Positions 41,631 to 53,681 of a stretch of DNA of 64,000 bases are shown in pieces. The DNA is taken from positions 2,703,001 through 2,767,000 of the forward strand of contig NC_036457.1 in NCBI RefSeq assembly GCF_002775205.1. Reading direction: 5' to 3'. The notes beneath the pieces are model-generated. The model did not search any database, was not told where the DNA came from, and was given only the letters and a program-made list of their open reading frames with translations. The first letter of the stretch is position 1. The number at the start of each line of letters is the position of its first letter. The stretch is from Xiphophorus maculatus. Lineage: Eukaryota; Chordata; Actinopteri; Cyprinodontiformes; Poeciliidae. A program made the position numbers and the translations under genes.

Positions 41631-42056
41631 TTGGTGAATGCAATGGACTTCAGCAGAGAATGCTGCCGCAGACCCACAAGTGCAGCAGTTCTGGGTCTGC
41701 TGCAGCATCAGCAGTGATGCTGTGTGGAGATTTCAGAGCCGGTTTTCTCCATCTCTCACTCTGAATCTGAATCACTCATCTAAAATTCAAACGAGGCTCA
41801 GGAAAGTGGATGAGAAAAACAAGCAACAAAAGTTTTGTTGATTTCATTTGGCCGGTGCAGAGGTGTGAATGTTTCTCCCGTCGCGCGGCACTTCGGCTGC
41901 AGATTAGCTGTAAGAGACGCTCATGATGTCCGGAGACGCTGGAAGCAGATGCACAATGTGGTGAGTCATGCTGTGGGCCAGAAGTTACTCAAAGTGCATT
42001 CCTCAAATAGAAACAAACTTCAGCTGTAATAAAAACTTCTGACAGGATTCCTACAG

Positions 42057-42213
42057 AGCCTGGAAGAGTCTGGAAGAGTCTGGAAAAACCTGGAAGAATC
42101 TGGAAGAGTCTGGAAGAGCCTGGAAGAGTCTGGAAGAGTCTGGAAAAACCTGGAAGAATCTGGAAGAGTCTGGAAGAGCCTGGAAGAGTCTGGAAAAGCC
42201 TGGAAGAGTCTGG
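42057..42213. repeat. 10-bp minisatellite (TGGAAGAGTC) with a perfect 60-bp higher-order repeat
   Basis: Units of ten bases (TGGAAGAGTC, TGGAAAAACC, TGGAAGAATC, TGGAAGAGCC) are arranged so that 42061-42120 and 42121-42180 are identical. Three and a half further units follow. The reverse-strand frame (PDSSRFFQVF repeats) is an artefact. Confidence 0.95.
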
Positions 42214-42260
42214 GAAATCAAGACTTTTTCAAGCAAAACAGAGAAAAAAGTAAATATTTT

Positions 42261-42374
42261 CCTTCCTTCCTTCCTTCCTTCCTTCCTTCCTTCCTTCCTT
42301 CCTTCCTTCCTTCCTTCCTTCCTTCCTTCCTTCCTTCCTTCCTTCCTTCCTTCCTTCCTTCCTTCCTTCCTTCC
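42261..42374. repeat. (CCTT)n microsatellite, about 28 units
   Basis: 114 bp of uninterrupted CCTT tetranucleotide, 48 bp after the minisatellite. A polypurine-polypyrimidine tract of this length can form triplex DNA. Confidence 0.97.
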
Positions 42375-44370
42375 TCCTCAACATGTACTTCTGTTACTCT
42401 GTGAAGTAAAAAGCAAATATAATTAAACGGTTTTCAAATAAAAATCTCTGAAATGCAAAATTTTAACATGTTTCCAGCCTACAGTTCAATTAGAACCTGG
42501 GCAGAAAATAAATAAATAAAAACTAAATGATTGAAGTGTGCAGTATCTTTTTCTCCAAAGCTATCTTTCCTTTCCTTTCCTGAACTAAATGCTATTTAAA
42601 AATAAAACATTTAATTGAAATAAATATATTCTTGTTGAGGTTTGTGGAGGTTCTGCACTGGGTGAACCGGTCCAGTCATCGCCTCGCTGTCAGACCATGT
42701 GTCACCTCTCATGAATTATTAAATGGATGATCCAACTGTTGACATTAGAAACCAAACAAATCTGTTCTGCCATCGCTGTCCTCCGTACACGGATCAGTGT
42801 GTGTGTTTGGTTTGCTGATGGATTGGGTCAATGTTGGCCTTTTATACTGATTTAATATTTATTGCTACAACTTTGCTTGGAAATTAGAGGAAATTAAACA
42901 AGGAGAAAAGTCTGGATGGGAACGTGTTTGGTTTTCTTTAGGGCTAATAGCTAAAACTAATAGATTTATTTAACAGACACGATACAAAACAAAAGACAAG
43001 GAACAAAAATATCTTCATTTTCTGAAATTGTAACATGTCACTACAAAAGAAAAGCTGCAAGAATGAACCCTTTTAAAGGCAGTTAGCTCCAGTAATTTAG
43101 TAATGTTTTAGATATTTTGTTTAGGGTTTTTTAGAACATAAATTTAAAACCTTGTTTCTAATTTTAGTTTTAAAAGATGACAGTTATATCTTAGTCTTAG
43201 AAATTATAATATTGTTTTTTTAAAATCTTTTTTTATTTTTCAGCAGACCTACAAGAAAAATCTATTTGCTTGTTATGATGATGGATGTATCAATAAATAC
43301 GTTTCTGTCTACATGAATAAAAAGCCAAAAGTTGCAATAGAATAGAATAGAATAGTGAAATTTAGGTGTTAGATTAGCAAAGTGACATCAACGTACGTAG
43401 ATGACCAAAATATTAAAATAAATACAAGCACATCAAACTAACTAAATTAAGAATATTATACAGTACAGAAAGTTCACATTTACAGCTTAACATGTGTTAG
43501 TTAACAAAAATAACAAGTTTACAATCCCAGTCATGGCCTAGCACTTCAATTTTAGTTTTGCCAAACTAAAGGACACAAATTCAGAAATAAAGTTTTTGAA
43601 CTTGAGTGCATTTGCAAACTGTAATCTGTATTTTTATGCTGGGTTTAGAGTTTTGACTTCTTCCTTGCTAAAGTGGCCCTCCAGCCTGTGTTGGTATGTG
43701 ACTCGTTTAAATGTGAATAACCATAATTTTCACTTTCAATCTTTTGTCCTGTATGTTTTAAACAACATTTTCATTTTTTAGAAGAAGCTGGAGTATTGGA
43801 GAACATTGTTTGGTTTCATCCATCCTAATTTCACCCCCAGCTAAAACCCATTAGAGGTTATAGACAATAAGGTTGGGCCTGAGAGTGTTCGTGCAAGTTG
43901 ACCAAACATTCCAGGTGAGAGAAATTACAAACTCTTTCAGCTGGAGACCAAAACAGTAACACAGAAAATGCCAAACACCCTGGTAAGTGAGAAGCTCATT
44001 ATGCATTACAAAGAGGGAAAGTGTGAAATCATCTCCAATTGGACCAGTTACGTAAAGTGAGCTGCAGTGTGAAGAACTCCCTGGGCTCGGTTAGGAAGCA
44101 GCAGTTTGTTGGTGCTGATTCAGTCAAACTGACGCCATGATCCACCTCCGTGCAGCAACATGGCGGCTTGCTTGGCGGCGTCTCCACTCATCTTTTCTTC
44201 TCCACACAAAGTGTGGAAGAGGAAAAGCAAACACAGAAACTTATGGACATGGACATCAGAAATTATAGATATTCCTATGTTAGTGTTTTCTTGTTATTAT
44301 TTGCTTTCAATATATTTGCAATTTAATTTGCACTAGTTTAATGCATACATCTACCATCAAGAATACATTT
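42375..44370. other. Intergenic, no recognisable gene
   Basis: AT-rich with short motifs only, such as (AATAG)3 near 43341. The 61-residue frame at 43596 resembles no family. Confidence 0.55.
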
Positions 44371-44373
44371 AAA

Positions 44374-44913
44374 GGGGCAGTATTATGTGTTTTTCTGCCA
44401 CAGAGTGCTATTTTATAGCACAATCAAGTAACTATGTTGCCTTCAGTTATTATAAAATGCTGTTTATCAAATATAAATTAAAAGAAATTTGACTTTGTAA
44501 TTTAACCTTGAAACTGAGCCTCTGTCTCTTCAAGAAACTTTGGCTGTTTGTGAAGTCATCACAACATGGCTCCTCTATTTACCTTTTGCCAGCTTTTCAC
44601 TGACAAGCAGTTCTACCAGGTGTTTGCTAACTGCTGCTGGCTAGTCTGAAGGAGCTGAGTGAGGGACGGCTGCTCTGTAATGCAGAAGCTCGAAAGCTTG
44701 GAAACTGCAGCTCAGAAGAGTAGCTTCATCCTCAAAGGCGGCACTCTGTCCCACCAAATGTTTTGCACAGCTGAATGGTTGCCATGGAGATTAAAGGATT
44801 TCTCAAACATACACGAAAGAATCAAAGCAACACAAGTATATTTTTGATGTAGTAATAACATTATAACATGATGTAAAGCTAAAAAAGAGTCAATTTTACC
44901 TAACACTGCCCCT
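44374..44913. mobile_element. Family A MITE, full-length copy
   Basis: It starts GGGGCAGTATTATGTG and ends TAACACTGCCCCT, so the termini are inverted (GGGGCAGT.TTA). It contains GAAGTCATCACAACATGGCT and CTAGTCTGAAGGAGCTGAG, shared with the copy at 15478-15899. No open coding sequence. Confidence 0.75.
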
Positions 44914-45659
44914 AGAAGATGTTTATTTTTATCTGTAACTTGAATTGTGATTATAGTCAGAAAAAATGCAAGATCTCTCAACTCATAACTTAATTGATGA
45001 TATCTGAAATATATGTTTCATATAGTAATTCTTTGTAGATATCATGAATTGAAACTGCCATGCAACTTAATATTAATAAAATGTAATCTGAGATATCTCA
45101 AATACATCTTTTGTGTAGTCAAAATATAAATAGATATATCTTAATTAACTAATATACAGTATCTAGTCATATTTAAGACATCGGGAATGTAAGTGTGGTG
45201 AAGCCAATTTTATGTTAAACGGCCTGCCATACAGTTCGGCCGTTCGGGAAACCTCCTGACCCTCCCGATGACCAACGTGCCTCTGAAAACAGACACAACT
45301 GATTTAAAACCATAAATCATATAATTCTGTACAGTTCAGAGATGATCCATCTGGTGAAACAAAGATGCAGAAATCACTGTGAGTTTCTTTGCCTCCCACG
45401 TTACAGAACCAGAAAGCTGCTGCTTTGTGTAGAAAATACATCTGTCTACTTATAACTCACAGGAAATGAATGCAGTGGGTTTAAGAATGCATTCAGGGTT
45501 GTGGGTGGAGAAGTGGAAATGATTTTGTTCCTCAGCGTTGAAGCTTTGCAAAGCTGTCAGTTTAGTTACTAATTTAAGATGTTATGTAAATAATGATAAA
45601 TATAAAAAAAAACTGTGTGGGGATTAAGACCAAGAAGTGAGAAAGAAAAGAAGAAGAGA

Positions 45660-46020
45660 AAAAGCTTTTATTGTTCCAAAGGGAAACCCAAAGTGACGGC
45701 AAAATGGAAGAATAAAGATTCACACAAAGGTTTAAATATGACAGAATGTAAGCTAATAATACTGTAGAGTAAAGGTATATTCACCATAAAAAAATAATGC
45801 ATCACTTTTAAAGAAATATCATCTGAAGAGTTTTCTGAGGCCCCTGAAAGGATCCAGAATTTTAGCTGTCTTCTATGTTTGAAAATGAAAACAGGAACCT
45901 GATGTTGATGAAATAAAAAACTTCTGGTCATGAGTTTAAACTTGATGTGGTTGACAGCAGCATCACTCAGGACTCGTCTGTTGGCTCCAACTGGGTCAAA
46001 ACAGACCATCACAGCCAGAT
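45660..46020. mobile_element. Retroelement-like dispersed fragment
   Basis: It starts AAGCTTTTATTGTTCCAAAG, close to the element at 1222. The minus frame reads DPVGANRRVLSDAAVNHIKF and KFWILSGASENSSDDISL, which looks like a frequently repeated teleost fragment rather than a gene. Identity uncertain. Confidence 0.4.
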
Positions 46021-46445
46021 TAATGATGACCTGCAGTTGCCAATAGATTGATTTCTAAAACAAATAAACAAAAGAGAAAAGAAAGATTATGTTTTCATTT
46101 TTTCAGGCTCAAAAATGTCTTATTGATCTGTTTACCTCATGTCTGCTGTTTCTGGGGAACTTGGCGGCTTTTCGGACTCTGAGGCATTAGACACAGAAAT
46201 GTTCATTTCTTCTCCTTATTTACTTTTAACTAAGCTGACATTTTGACTCATAAAGTATTTATTCTTACTCTTTCATGATAATAGTGATAATAATGAGCAT
46301 ATTAAAGATACTGACAATAGAATAACTGTCCTGATCACAATGATAACAATATGACGAAAACGTGATCAAAATTATTAAAAAATTTATTTTAGGCTCGATG
46401 TTTCTTTTTGTGATTATTAATGATTGATTGCTGTGGTAGGTTACT

Positions 46446-46555
46446 GCTAATTAGCAGTAGCTAATTAGCTAATCTAATTAGCTACTGCTACTTAGCAGTA
46501 GCTAATTAGCTAATCTAATTAGCTAATTAGCTACTGCTGCTATTAGCTATCCTAA
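46446..46555. repeat. TAGCTAATTAGC palindrome cluster
   Basis: Repeated blocks of TTAGCAGTAGCTAATTAGCT and AATCTAATTAGCTACTGCTA are arranged head to head. The cluster can fold into nested hairpins; the centre is at the GCTACTGCTACTTAGCAGTAGC segment, about 46480-46502. Confidence 0.75.
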
Positions 46556-46559
46556 TGCA

Positions 46560-48125
46560 GCGGCGGTTGAATCGCTAATTTAAACATCTGATGATCATAT
46601 ATATATTTCAAAGTGAGTCACAGAAACACAGGAGCCTGGAGGCCAATTTTCCTTCTGCGTTTCTTTTCATCTCTCTTTCTCTTATCGTTTGTTCTCAACT
46701 AGTCGCTCACGACTCCATCAGCTGTCACTCTTCATTGGACTTCGTGGATCTTTAGCAAGACTCTTGTCAACAAGATGAGACGGAGCAGATGACATGAAAG
46801 TGATGACACATTTCTCTCTAGTTTATTGGTCGCTCTCCAGCTAATCCGCTGCTCTGATTTCACAGCTTGACTTTTGTTTAAGTTGCAACATTTCTGGCAA
46901 GATGTGTAACTGCAGGGAACAAGAAGCTCTAAACCCATGACTGATATTTTGGCTGTCAGACGGTGTGAGTATGTCTACAAATGTAGATAAAACAACAACA
47001 ACATCAACAACAACATAAGGAAAACAGGCAGAAGTTGTTTATGGACGTGTTAGAAATTGATATGGGTTTATTTCGAATGCAATGGACACAGAAAGAAAGG
47101 AAAAAAATGGAGAGAAAACATTAAAGAAGTCGGTTTCTACACCTGCAGAAAGAGAGAAAAAACACAGAGGACAGAGAAACTACACAATGCTAATTAAATC
47201 AAATTACATTTAGTGGCAACCGCAGCCCAAGATGGAGCGTAAAAACTTGGATCCAAATGTTTTTTTAACGTTTCTCAGCTTATAAGGTCAAATTGTCCAA
47301 CAAATACTTAAACTGTGAAGACTGATGGCTCTTTATGGGGCCCAAAGCCGCAGTACAAAGAAAAAATAAGTTTTGTTTTTGGGTTATTGAATAGGTTTAG
47401 GACTTTGGTATGAATTGAGTTGAAGTTAGGTTTAGAGTATTGCTTTGAAAATGAATGAACAATGAATTGAATATACATTTAAAGTAAAAATAACAATGGT
47501 TAAATATTATTTTGTCCATTTCTATAGTTTTGTATTGGACAAACGTGAAAAGATGTTAAAACTTGTTACAATTTAAAAAGTACTAATTATGCAAATTTAG
47601 CATTTAATGGGTTTCATCAATACATTCTGCTGAAAATGAGTTTGACACGCCGTCATTAAGTATAAAGGTTTTTCCATCATGGCTGCAGAATATTAAAGAA
47701 AATTGGTTTAAATGAAAGTGATTTAAATGTTTGATTTAATCTGCAGTTTTTACAGTTTTAAGATGATATTTCTGATCTTCACAATGTTTAAACAAACCAC
47801 AGCAAATGGCAAAAATAAACTAATATTTACAAGAGAAGTGAAAACACACAATTTTCACTGTAACCTTTTTTATTAGAAAATATAAATGGCAAAAAGCTTT
47901 TTTAAAACTGTGTTGCTAAAACAAAGACAGATGTGACAGACATGAACAAAACTAAGCTTTTTTTTCTTTCTTTTTTCAGTTTACATGCTACAGTTCATAA
48001 TGTACAGGTGAGTGTGCTCCTGCTCAGGTAGAAACCCAAACTTAAAGACAACATGAGCGGAAACGAAAATGTCTTGATCTGAAGGAAAGTCGTAACAGAA
48101 CATCAATCAAAGACTATATTTGCTC

Positions 48126-48128
<3 letters not shown>
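46560..48128. other. Intergenic, no recognisable gene
   Basis: No conserved reading frame, RNA gene or strong repeat was seen between the palindrome cluster and the (CA)n tract. Confidence 0.5.

Positions 48129-48215
<87 letters not shown>
48129..48215. repeat. (CA)n microsatellite, about 43 units
   Basis: 87 bp of pure CA. The Cys-Val repeat frame on the minus strand is an artefact. Confidence 0.97.
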
Positions 48216-48217
<2 letters not shown>

Positions 48218-48289
48218 ACACGAACAGATTCCCTTCTTTGTTCAGAGAAATGATTCCACAGTTCTGAAGACAGACTGCAAACTGTAAGT

Positions 48290-48700
48290 AGTAACAGATT
48301 TTTCTGACAATTAATCAACTAATCAGATAAAAAATTGCCACATTTGATAGATTTTTCATTTAACCATTTAAAACTTTTTTATATATTAGAAATACACCAA
48401 GAGATGAAACATAATTAAATGTATTTATTAAATTTTATTTCCTAAAATGCAATAAGTTCCTTTAGTGAATTTGATCTGGGTGAAGCTGATAGTGGCCACT
48501 TGAGGAGTTTTGGGCAAAAACATATTTGCAGACAGAAATGTTTTCACCTTTAAAGCAAAATTTATTTATATTTTATACAGTTTTGGCTTGATTACTGTTC
48601 TGAAGCAAATAATCTACTCCAATTAACGATTAATTGATCAGTTGACAGTTATTTCAATAATAGATTCAACACGATTAATAGTTTCATCCCTAATCAGAAG
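48290..48700. mobile_element. Family E repeat copy downstream of UCN
   Basis: It has TTTCTGACAATTAATCAACT, TTTCCTAAAATGCAATAAG, GGCCACTTGAGGAGTTTTGG, CAGTTTTGGCTTGATTACTG and AACACGATTAATAGTTTCAT. Confidence 0.6.
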
Positions 48701-49160
48701 TGGTTTCATTTAAGTGAGTTAAAAGTATTTATGTTTCTTAATTATGTTTAGTAATTTTCTGAAATGTTCATCTTTCCCAGACATTTTTGTTTGGACAGAA
48801 ATAAGAACAGTTCCTGTCTGTCTTGGAACTATTTCTGGTACCATTCACACCCTCATTTATCAATCCGCTGTTTGTTTTAGGCGCGGATTAAAAGAACAGC
48901 CGGTTTCCAAATGACAACATTGAAAACTAACAGAAGGTCGTCGGAGGTTTTCCACTTTATACGCAGATCCACTACAGTTCAGTTTAGCGGGGATTGACGG
49001 GAATGAGGGGTTCTGAGAAGTCCTGTTCAGTGTTTTCCGTCACAACAAACAAAAAACACATGCGTAAAATGGCACCGTGTGCGTAAAATGTTGCCAGTGG
49101 GGAAGGCAGGCGCGTCATCTCAGGTTTTGGATTCTGCCATGGAGGAATCCCCGGCAAGCT

Positions 49161-49607
49161 TCACTTTCCCACCTCGTCGAGCACCTTGCGGTTGAGCTGA
49201 GCCTGCTCCCGCTGGCTCTCCATCTTGGCCATCTGGATCATATTCCTCAGCAGGTGGAAGGTCAGGTCGATGGACAGCGGCGGCTCCTCGCTGCGCTTCA
49301 GCAGCTGCGCCGCGGTCCTCAGCGCCTCTTCCTCCTCCTCTTCCTCCTCGCCGTCAACTTCCGGCAGCAGCAGGTGGAGGCGGTCCGGGTCCCTCCGCTG
49401 GAGCAGCCGCAGCAGGTGGTCGCCCACCAGATCCGAGGCGGCGCCTTCCGTGGCCGCCCTGAGAAGAACATCGTCCACCTGCTGTGTCTGGAGGCGGCTG
49501 GTGCCATCCAGCCAGCCGGGGAGAGAGCGCGGTCTGCCGGCGGCGGGGCGGGGGTGTGACCAGAGGAGGACCGAGGAGAGGAGCAGCAGGAGGGGGACCG
49601 GCTTCAT
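49161..49607 (-). CDS. ucn: Urocortin / urotensin I precursor (CRF-family neuropeptide)
   Basis: A 148-residue secreted precursor in one coding exon, as is usual for the CRF family. It begins with a hydrophobic signal peptide (MKPVPLLLLLSSVLLW, cut probably near residue 24). A variable propeptide follows with a run of eight Glu (87-94). The dibasic LLKR (104-105) then precedes a 41-residue mature peptide (106-146) with the family core PPLSIDLTFHLLRNMI. The ending LDEV-GK supplies the Gly for C-terminal amidation. The mature part is close to fish urotensin I and mammalian urocortin 1. It activates CRF receptors 1 and 2 in stress and osmotic or feeding control. The ATG is 3 bases after a clear acceptor (GGTTGTAG, exon edge 49610). 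It is next to MPV17, as in mammals. Fish databases name it ucn, uts1 or urotensin 1. Confidence 0.95.
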   Translation of the reverse strand: MKPVPLLLLLSSVLLWSHPRPAAGRPRSLPGWLDGTSRLQTQQVDDVLLRAATEGAASDLVGDHLLRLLQRRDPDRLHLLLPEVDGEEEEEEEEALRTAAQLLKRSEEPPLSIDLTFHLLRNMIQMAKMESQREQAQLNRKVLDEVGK

Positions 49608-49801
49608 GTCCTACAACCGAAAGGAAATTACGATTTTTTAAACATTAGTTTTGAAACTTAAAACATCTGACAGTGTAAACATTTTGGCAAAATAACCTAA
49701 ATATTTTTTGCATGACATTTATAAAAACAATCCTGAAGAGATCTGTCCCAGCTAAAGGCAACTATGACCTTTAGATGGATGGAAAAAGCTGCACAACTCA
49801 C

Positions 49802-49870
49802 TTGATTTTCGTCAGTTGATGCAGCTGAACTTTTCAGAGATGTCTGGTCTGATTCTGGAAAGTCCTGTGA
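49802..49870 (-). other. ucn: UCN non-coding exon 1
   Basis: A donor (AATCAA|GTGAGT, exon edge 49802) lies 26-34 bp downstream of the TATA box by the expected start (near 49870). It pairs with the acceptor at 49611, giving a 191-bp intron in the 5' UTR, the standard structure of CRF-family genes. The upstream end is inferred from the TATA position. Confidence 0.65.
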
Positions 49871-49895
49871 GCCGCGGCTCCAGAGGTCTGCGGGG

Positions 49896-49929
49896 TTTTA
49901 TACATCCAGCACGCTCCTTTTTGACGTCA
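49896..49929 (-). promoter_or_regulatory. ucn: UCN core promoter: TATAAAA with a perfect CRE
   Basis: On the minus strand TATAAAA occupies 49896-49902, and the palindromic cAMP response element TGACGTCA lies at 49922-49929, about 20 bp upstream. A CRE close to the TATA box is the known cAMP/CREB-driven design of CRF-family promoters. Binding here is inferred. Confidence 0.8.
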
Positions 49930-52889
49930 ATGCAACAACATGCCGCCGTCTTGGAAAGCGGGCAGCTCTAAAAGACGCACAACGATGCGGCAGCTGGCGG
50001 AGCGCGGAGGGACTGAGAATAAAAGCAGCAGCTTTTACTGCTTTGTTTGTTTTTCATCTTCTTTTACAAGATGAAGGAAGAAAACGCCAGAATCTTCACT
50101 GGGTCGTTTTATTTGGGTTTAACAGCCCAACGTTTGCTAAAAAAAGAGGATTTATTTTATACATTTTCCTTACGCTTTTTGAAGTTTGATCAAAACATTT
50201 GTTTAGCATCCCAAATCATAAACTAAATCTTTCATTTAGTTTATGATTTTCAAAAGCTGGCATGAAAAATTCAATTCAAAGTTTAAACCCAACAATGACG
50301 CAAAGAAACTGGAACTAGGAAAAACATTTCTTCTTCTATCGATTGCACCAAACTAACTCGTGAGCTGTCCATGGTGCTGAACCTGCTTCTGTATAATAAC
50401 ATTGGATTTCACATGATGACAAAACGGAATTTGTTAAATATAAGATAATTTCACGAGTTTGTTATAAATCACAGAAACATGGATCTCTGTCTCCATTTGG
50501 CCACTTAAAACACAACTAAAGGCTCAACAATTCTCTGCGTTTGGCATAAATGTTTAGAAATCCTTTTGAATAATTTGGTCTGAAATCACTGCAAAAACAA
50601 AACTTTTATGGAGGCTTCGCCGACCTTTGTGACTTGAAATGAGAAAACATTAAATATATTTTGTCTGTTCATTTCTGGCTCAATTTGGCCACAGAGTTCA
50701 ACACTGAGCCGTAAAAGGTTTTCAAGCGAAGTCCTGCAATCAACTCTGCAAAACCGCAAAATTTTATCATGAATATTTTCTCTTGTTTGTAGTGAAAATA
50801 TCTTAGTACTTGAAATTAGATAAAACTAAGGAGCTTTTAATGTCTATGGAAAAATAGTTAAAAGTGAAAAAATCTCCCCGCTTATTTTTAGTACTTTTTA
50901 AAATCAGTAATAAATTACAATAAGCTCATAGTTTTTGCTGAAAAGTTACCTGTAAGTTAGTTTTGCATTATGTCAAATGTACCAAGACATTTCCACTAGA
51001 AATGAGTCTAAAATAAGATTTTGTGTTTTTGCAGTTTAGAGCTGGACAAATATGTTTTTCTTGATTAAATGTAATCAAATTAAAAGTTCGGATTTTCAAC
51101 ATTTTTCAGACTAAAATCCCGACTATATTATTCAATAGGTTTTTAAGACACTTCTTGTATTTTTTCTGCTCTGCATGACATGCAGAAACAATGATTGGAC
51201 TGAAAATCAGTGCAAAGGAAAAACCAAGTTCAAAGAAATACTTCAAACTTCTGACCAAGGCCACTTACAAAGTGTTTGGAAGCAAAATATGTAGAAACGC
51301 TCCGACTTTTGTGCATCGCTGCGTCCAGATGAACTCCACCCACCCTCCTGTTCAGGTTACTCTGCAACAACACTCCACTCGTTTTATCACCTTGGCTTAA
51401 TTTGAAAATCCCAGGCAGTTGGAGTGCTGCTTCAAAAACCTGCAGCGCTCTGGGTAGAGCTGCTCCCGTCCCTGGAGGGGGTAAAAGAGGCTGTTTGGCG
51501 GAGTTTCAATGCATTCGTCAGATGCTCTCCGCTTGCAGATATAGCCTGAGTGTTTGTTAATGTGGCTGCCAGCGTGGCTCAGCAGCCTCCAAAAAACACA
51601 ACTACTCACCAAAACTAAGAAGTTTCCCCTGAAGTTCACTGAGGCTAGACAGTCCACCGGCATTAACGAGCAAACTTTTATGGTTTCAAACATTATGTAG
51701 GATTTTTATTTGTTAAAATGTGCACAGTAAATATTCAACGTGTTCCTTAAAGTATGAAAATGCCAACCTGGTTCTTAGAGGCAGGTTTTAGGATGCAGAG
51801 ATAATGATGGTTCACTTGAACTAAACAGAGCAAAACCAATATGGCTATGTGAAAATAGAATTGCTGCCCTCGTTAAATCATCAATTCATTGTAATTAATG
51901 CATTTATTTTGCTACAACCAGGTCTGGCTATCCTCTTACCCGTAGATTCAATAAAGCAATGAGGGTGAAAATATTTCAAAAAGCAACAAATTAGGCCCTG
52001 ATCTACAGAAATTCAAGTAGAGATGTGAAGAAAAGTCGTCAACATTAATTAATCTGGATAAAAGTAGAAAGTCAGTTTCCACAAACTTGGAAAAGTGATA
52101 AATGGTCAAAAAAGTCAGTCCATAAACACCTTGAAGACTCAAAAAAGTGTTTCCAGTGTTTTGTGACATAAGGTCATTTCAATATTCCTCACCATAGCAC
52201 AAGAACTTTTTAGCAAAAAACAAGCGTTTTTCTCCCCCCCCCAAAACTGGAGCATTTCCATGAAGCAAATGTATTTTCAAAACGTCAAATTGCTCAATTA
52301 TATGGTCAATGGAAATGCAGCTACTGAGATCTGCAGTTGCGATTCTTCCAAACCTAAAGTTAAACTAAAACAAAGAGTAAACCATGACGGATAAGACTTT
52401 TAAACATTTAGAAAACAACATTTTGTTCCTGAGGGTCATTAAAATGCTGGCAGAAGAAACTAGAACAAAGTAAATGAATCAGGTGGAGAAGAGTCCAGTA
52501 AAGCAAACATGTAAATCAAAAATACATTATGTGTGAAGCTCATCGAGGCGATGAGGAGAACATTTCCTTCATCAACCAGCAGGTGTTAATGTTCGTGTGG
52601 CTCCACTGCAGCTCTGCAGCCAAATCCCATTTCCATAAATAACAAACTTTCACAGACGTTTCTGCAAAAATGCAAGTTTGACTTTCAAGTGCGAATTTGT
52701 CACTCAGCGTAGACGAGCAATCTTCCCCGACCTTTTACATGTGATTCAGTCACAGTTTTACACGTTGGAAATATCAGAAGACTAAAGTAAGTTGTGCTCA
52801 TTTCTCACACACACTCGCAGTCTACAGTACAAATGAGTGTAAAAATCATCATCATCAACAACAAGACAGGCTGGACTTGTGAGGTTTCT
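49930..52889. other. Spacer between UCN promoter and MPV17 stop (includes MPV17 3' UTR)
   Basis: No gene was recognised. There is a perfect hairpin at 50213-50249. The MPV17 3' UTR lies at the right end; a minus-strand AATAAA at about 51903-51908 is one possible signal. The frames at 51191-51400 and 51397-51693 resemble no family. Confidence 0.55.
50213..50249. repeat. Perfect 16-bp hairpin, 5-nt loop
   Basis: AAATCATAAACTAAAT and ATTTAGTTTATGATTT flank CTTTC with no mismatch. Confidence 0.85.
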
Positions 52890-53647
52890 TCACATCTTGT
52901 TGGCCTTCCAGGTCAGGTAGGAGTTCCAGGCGACGGCGACTATCTGGACGACGGCCAGTCTGCAACGAGGAGCAAAAACTGAACATGTGGGAATGCACTT
53001 AAACTGGGGTTGGTAGATTTAAATTCACTCTAAAAATATCAACTTTTAAGTACAATTGCAGATTTAACCTTTTAAAGAAAGCTTAGAATCTTTCAGTATG
53101 ACTGGAAAGCAAGAGAAGCATCAAAATCTCACCTGTGATGCAGCGGGACGAAGTAGAAATTAGCAATCTGGACTGGAGGCCACAACTAAAAAAAGGCAAA
53201 CCAGTAAAACCAGATGAAAATTTATGTTTATAAAGAGCAACTAACCTCAAATTAACCTTTTGCTGATAAACAAGAGACCAGAGGTGGGTAGAGTAAAAAA
53301 AAAAAGAGAGTAAAAATGTTACTCAAGTAAGAGTAGCACTACTTCAACATATTATTACTAAAGTAAAAAGTAGCTGTCCAAGAAATTCCTCAAGTAAGAG
53401 TAAAAAGGTATTTGGTAAAAAGTACCGAGTAAGAGATCAAATAATCAATCATTTAATATTTTAAAATTACACAATCAGATGGACCAAAATAAAAGTTAAG
53501 TTTAAATTTTGGTATTTTAAGGATGAAACTGAAAATAATTCATCTAAGAGCAAAAAACAACAAAATCAGGTGAAACAAAGTGTTTCTAAATCAGTTTCTT
53601 TCAATAAAAAAACTTCTGAAACTTTAACAAAATCTGCAGCTGTGTGT

Positions 53648-53681
<34 letters not shown>

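Noticed and set aside
42057..42213. Tandem repeats considered as a CRISPR array
   Set aside because: Units of 10 bp without spacers in a vertebrate genome; a minisatellite.
44100..44200. Possible short minus coding start (MSGDAAKQAAMLL)
   Set aside because: Closes after 23 codons with no family match or continuing exon.
49077..49641. Long plus-strand frames across the UCN coding region
   Set aside because: Shadows of the GC-rich UCN exon on the opposite strand; the minus frame has the signal peptide, KR site and family peptide.
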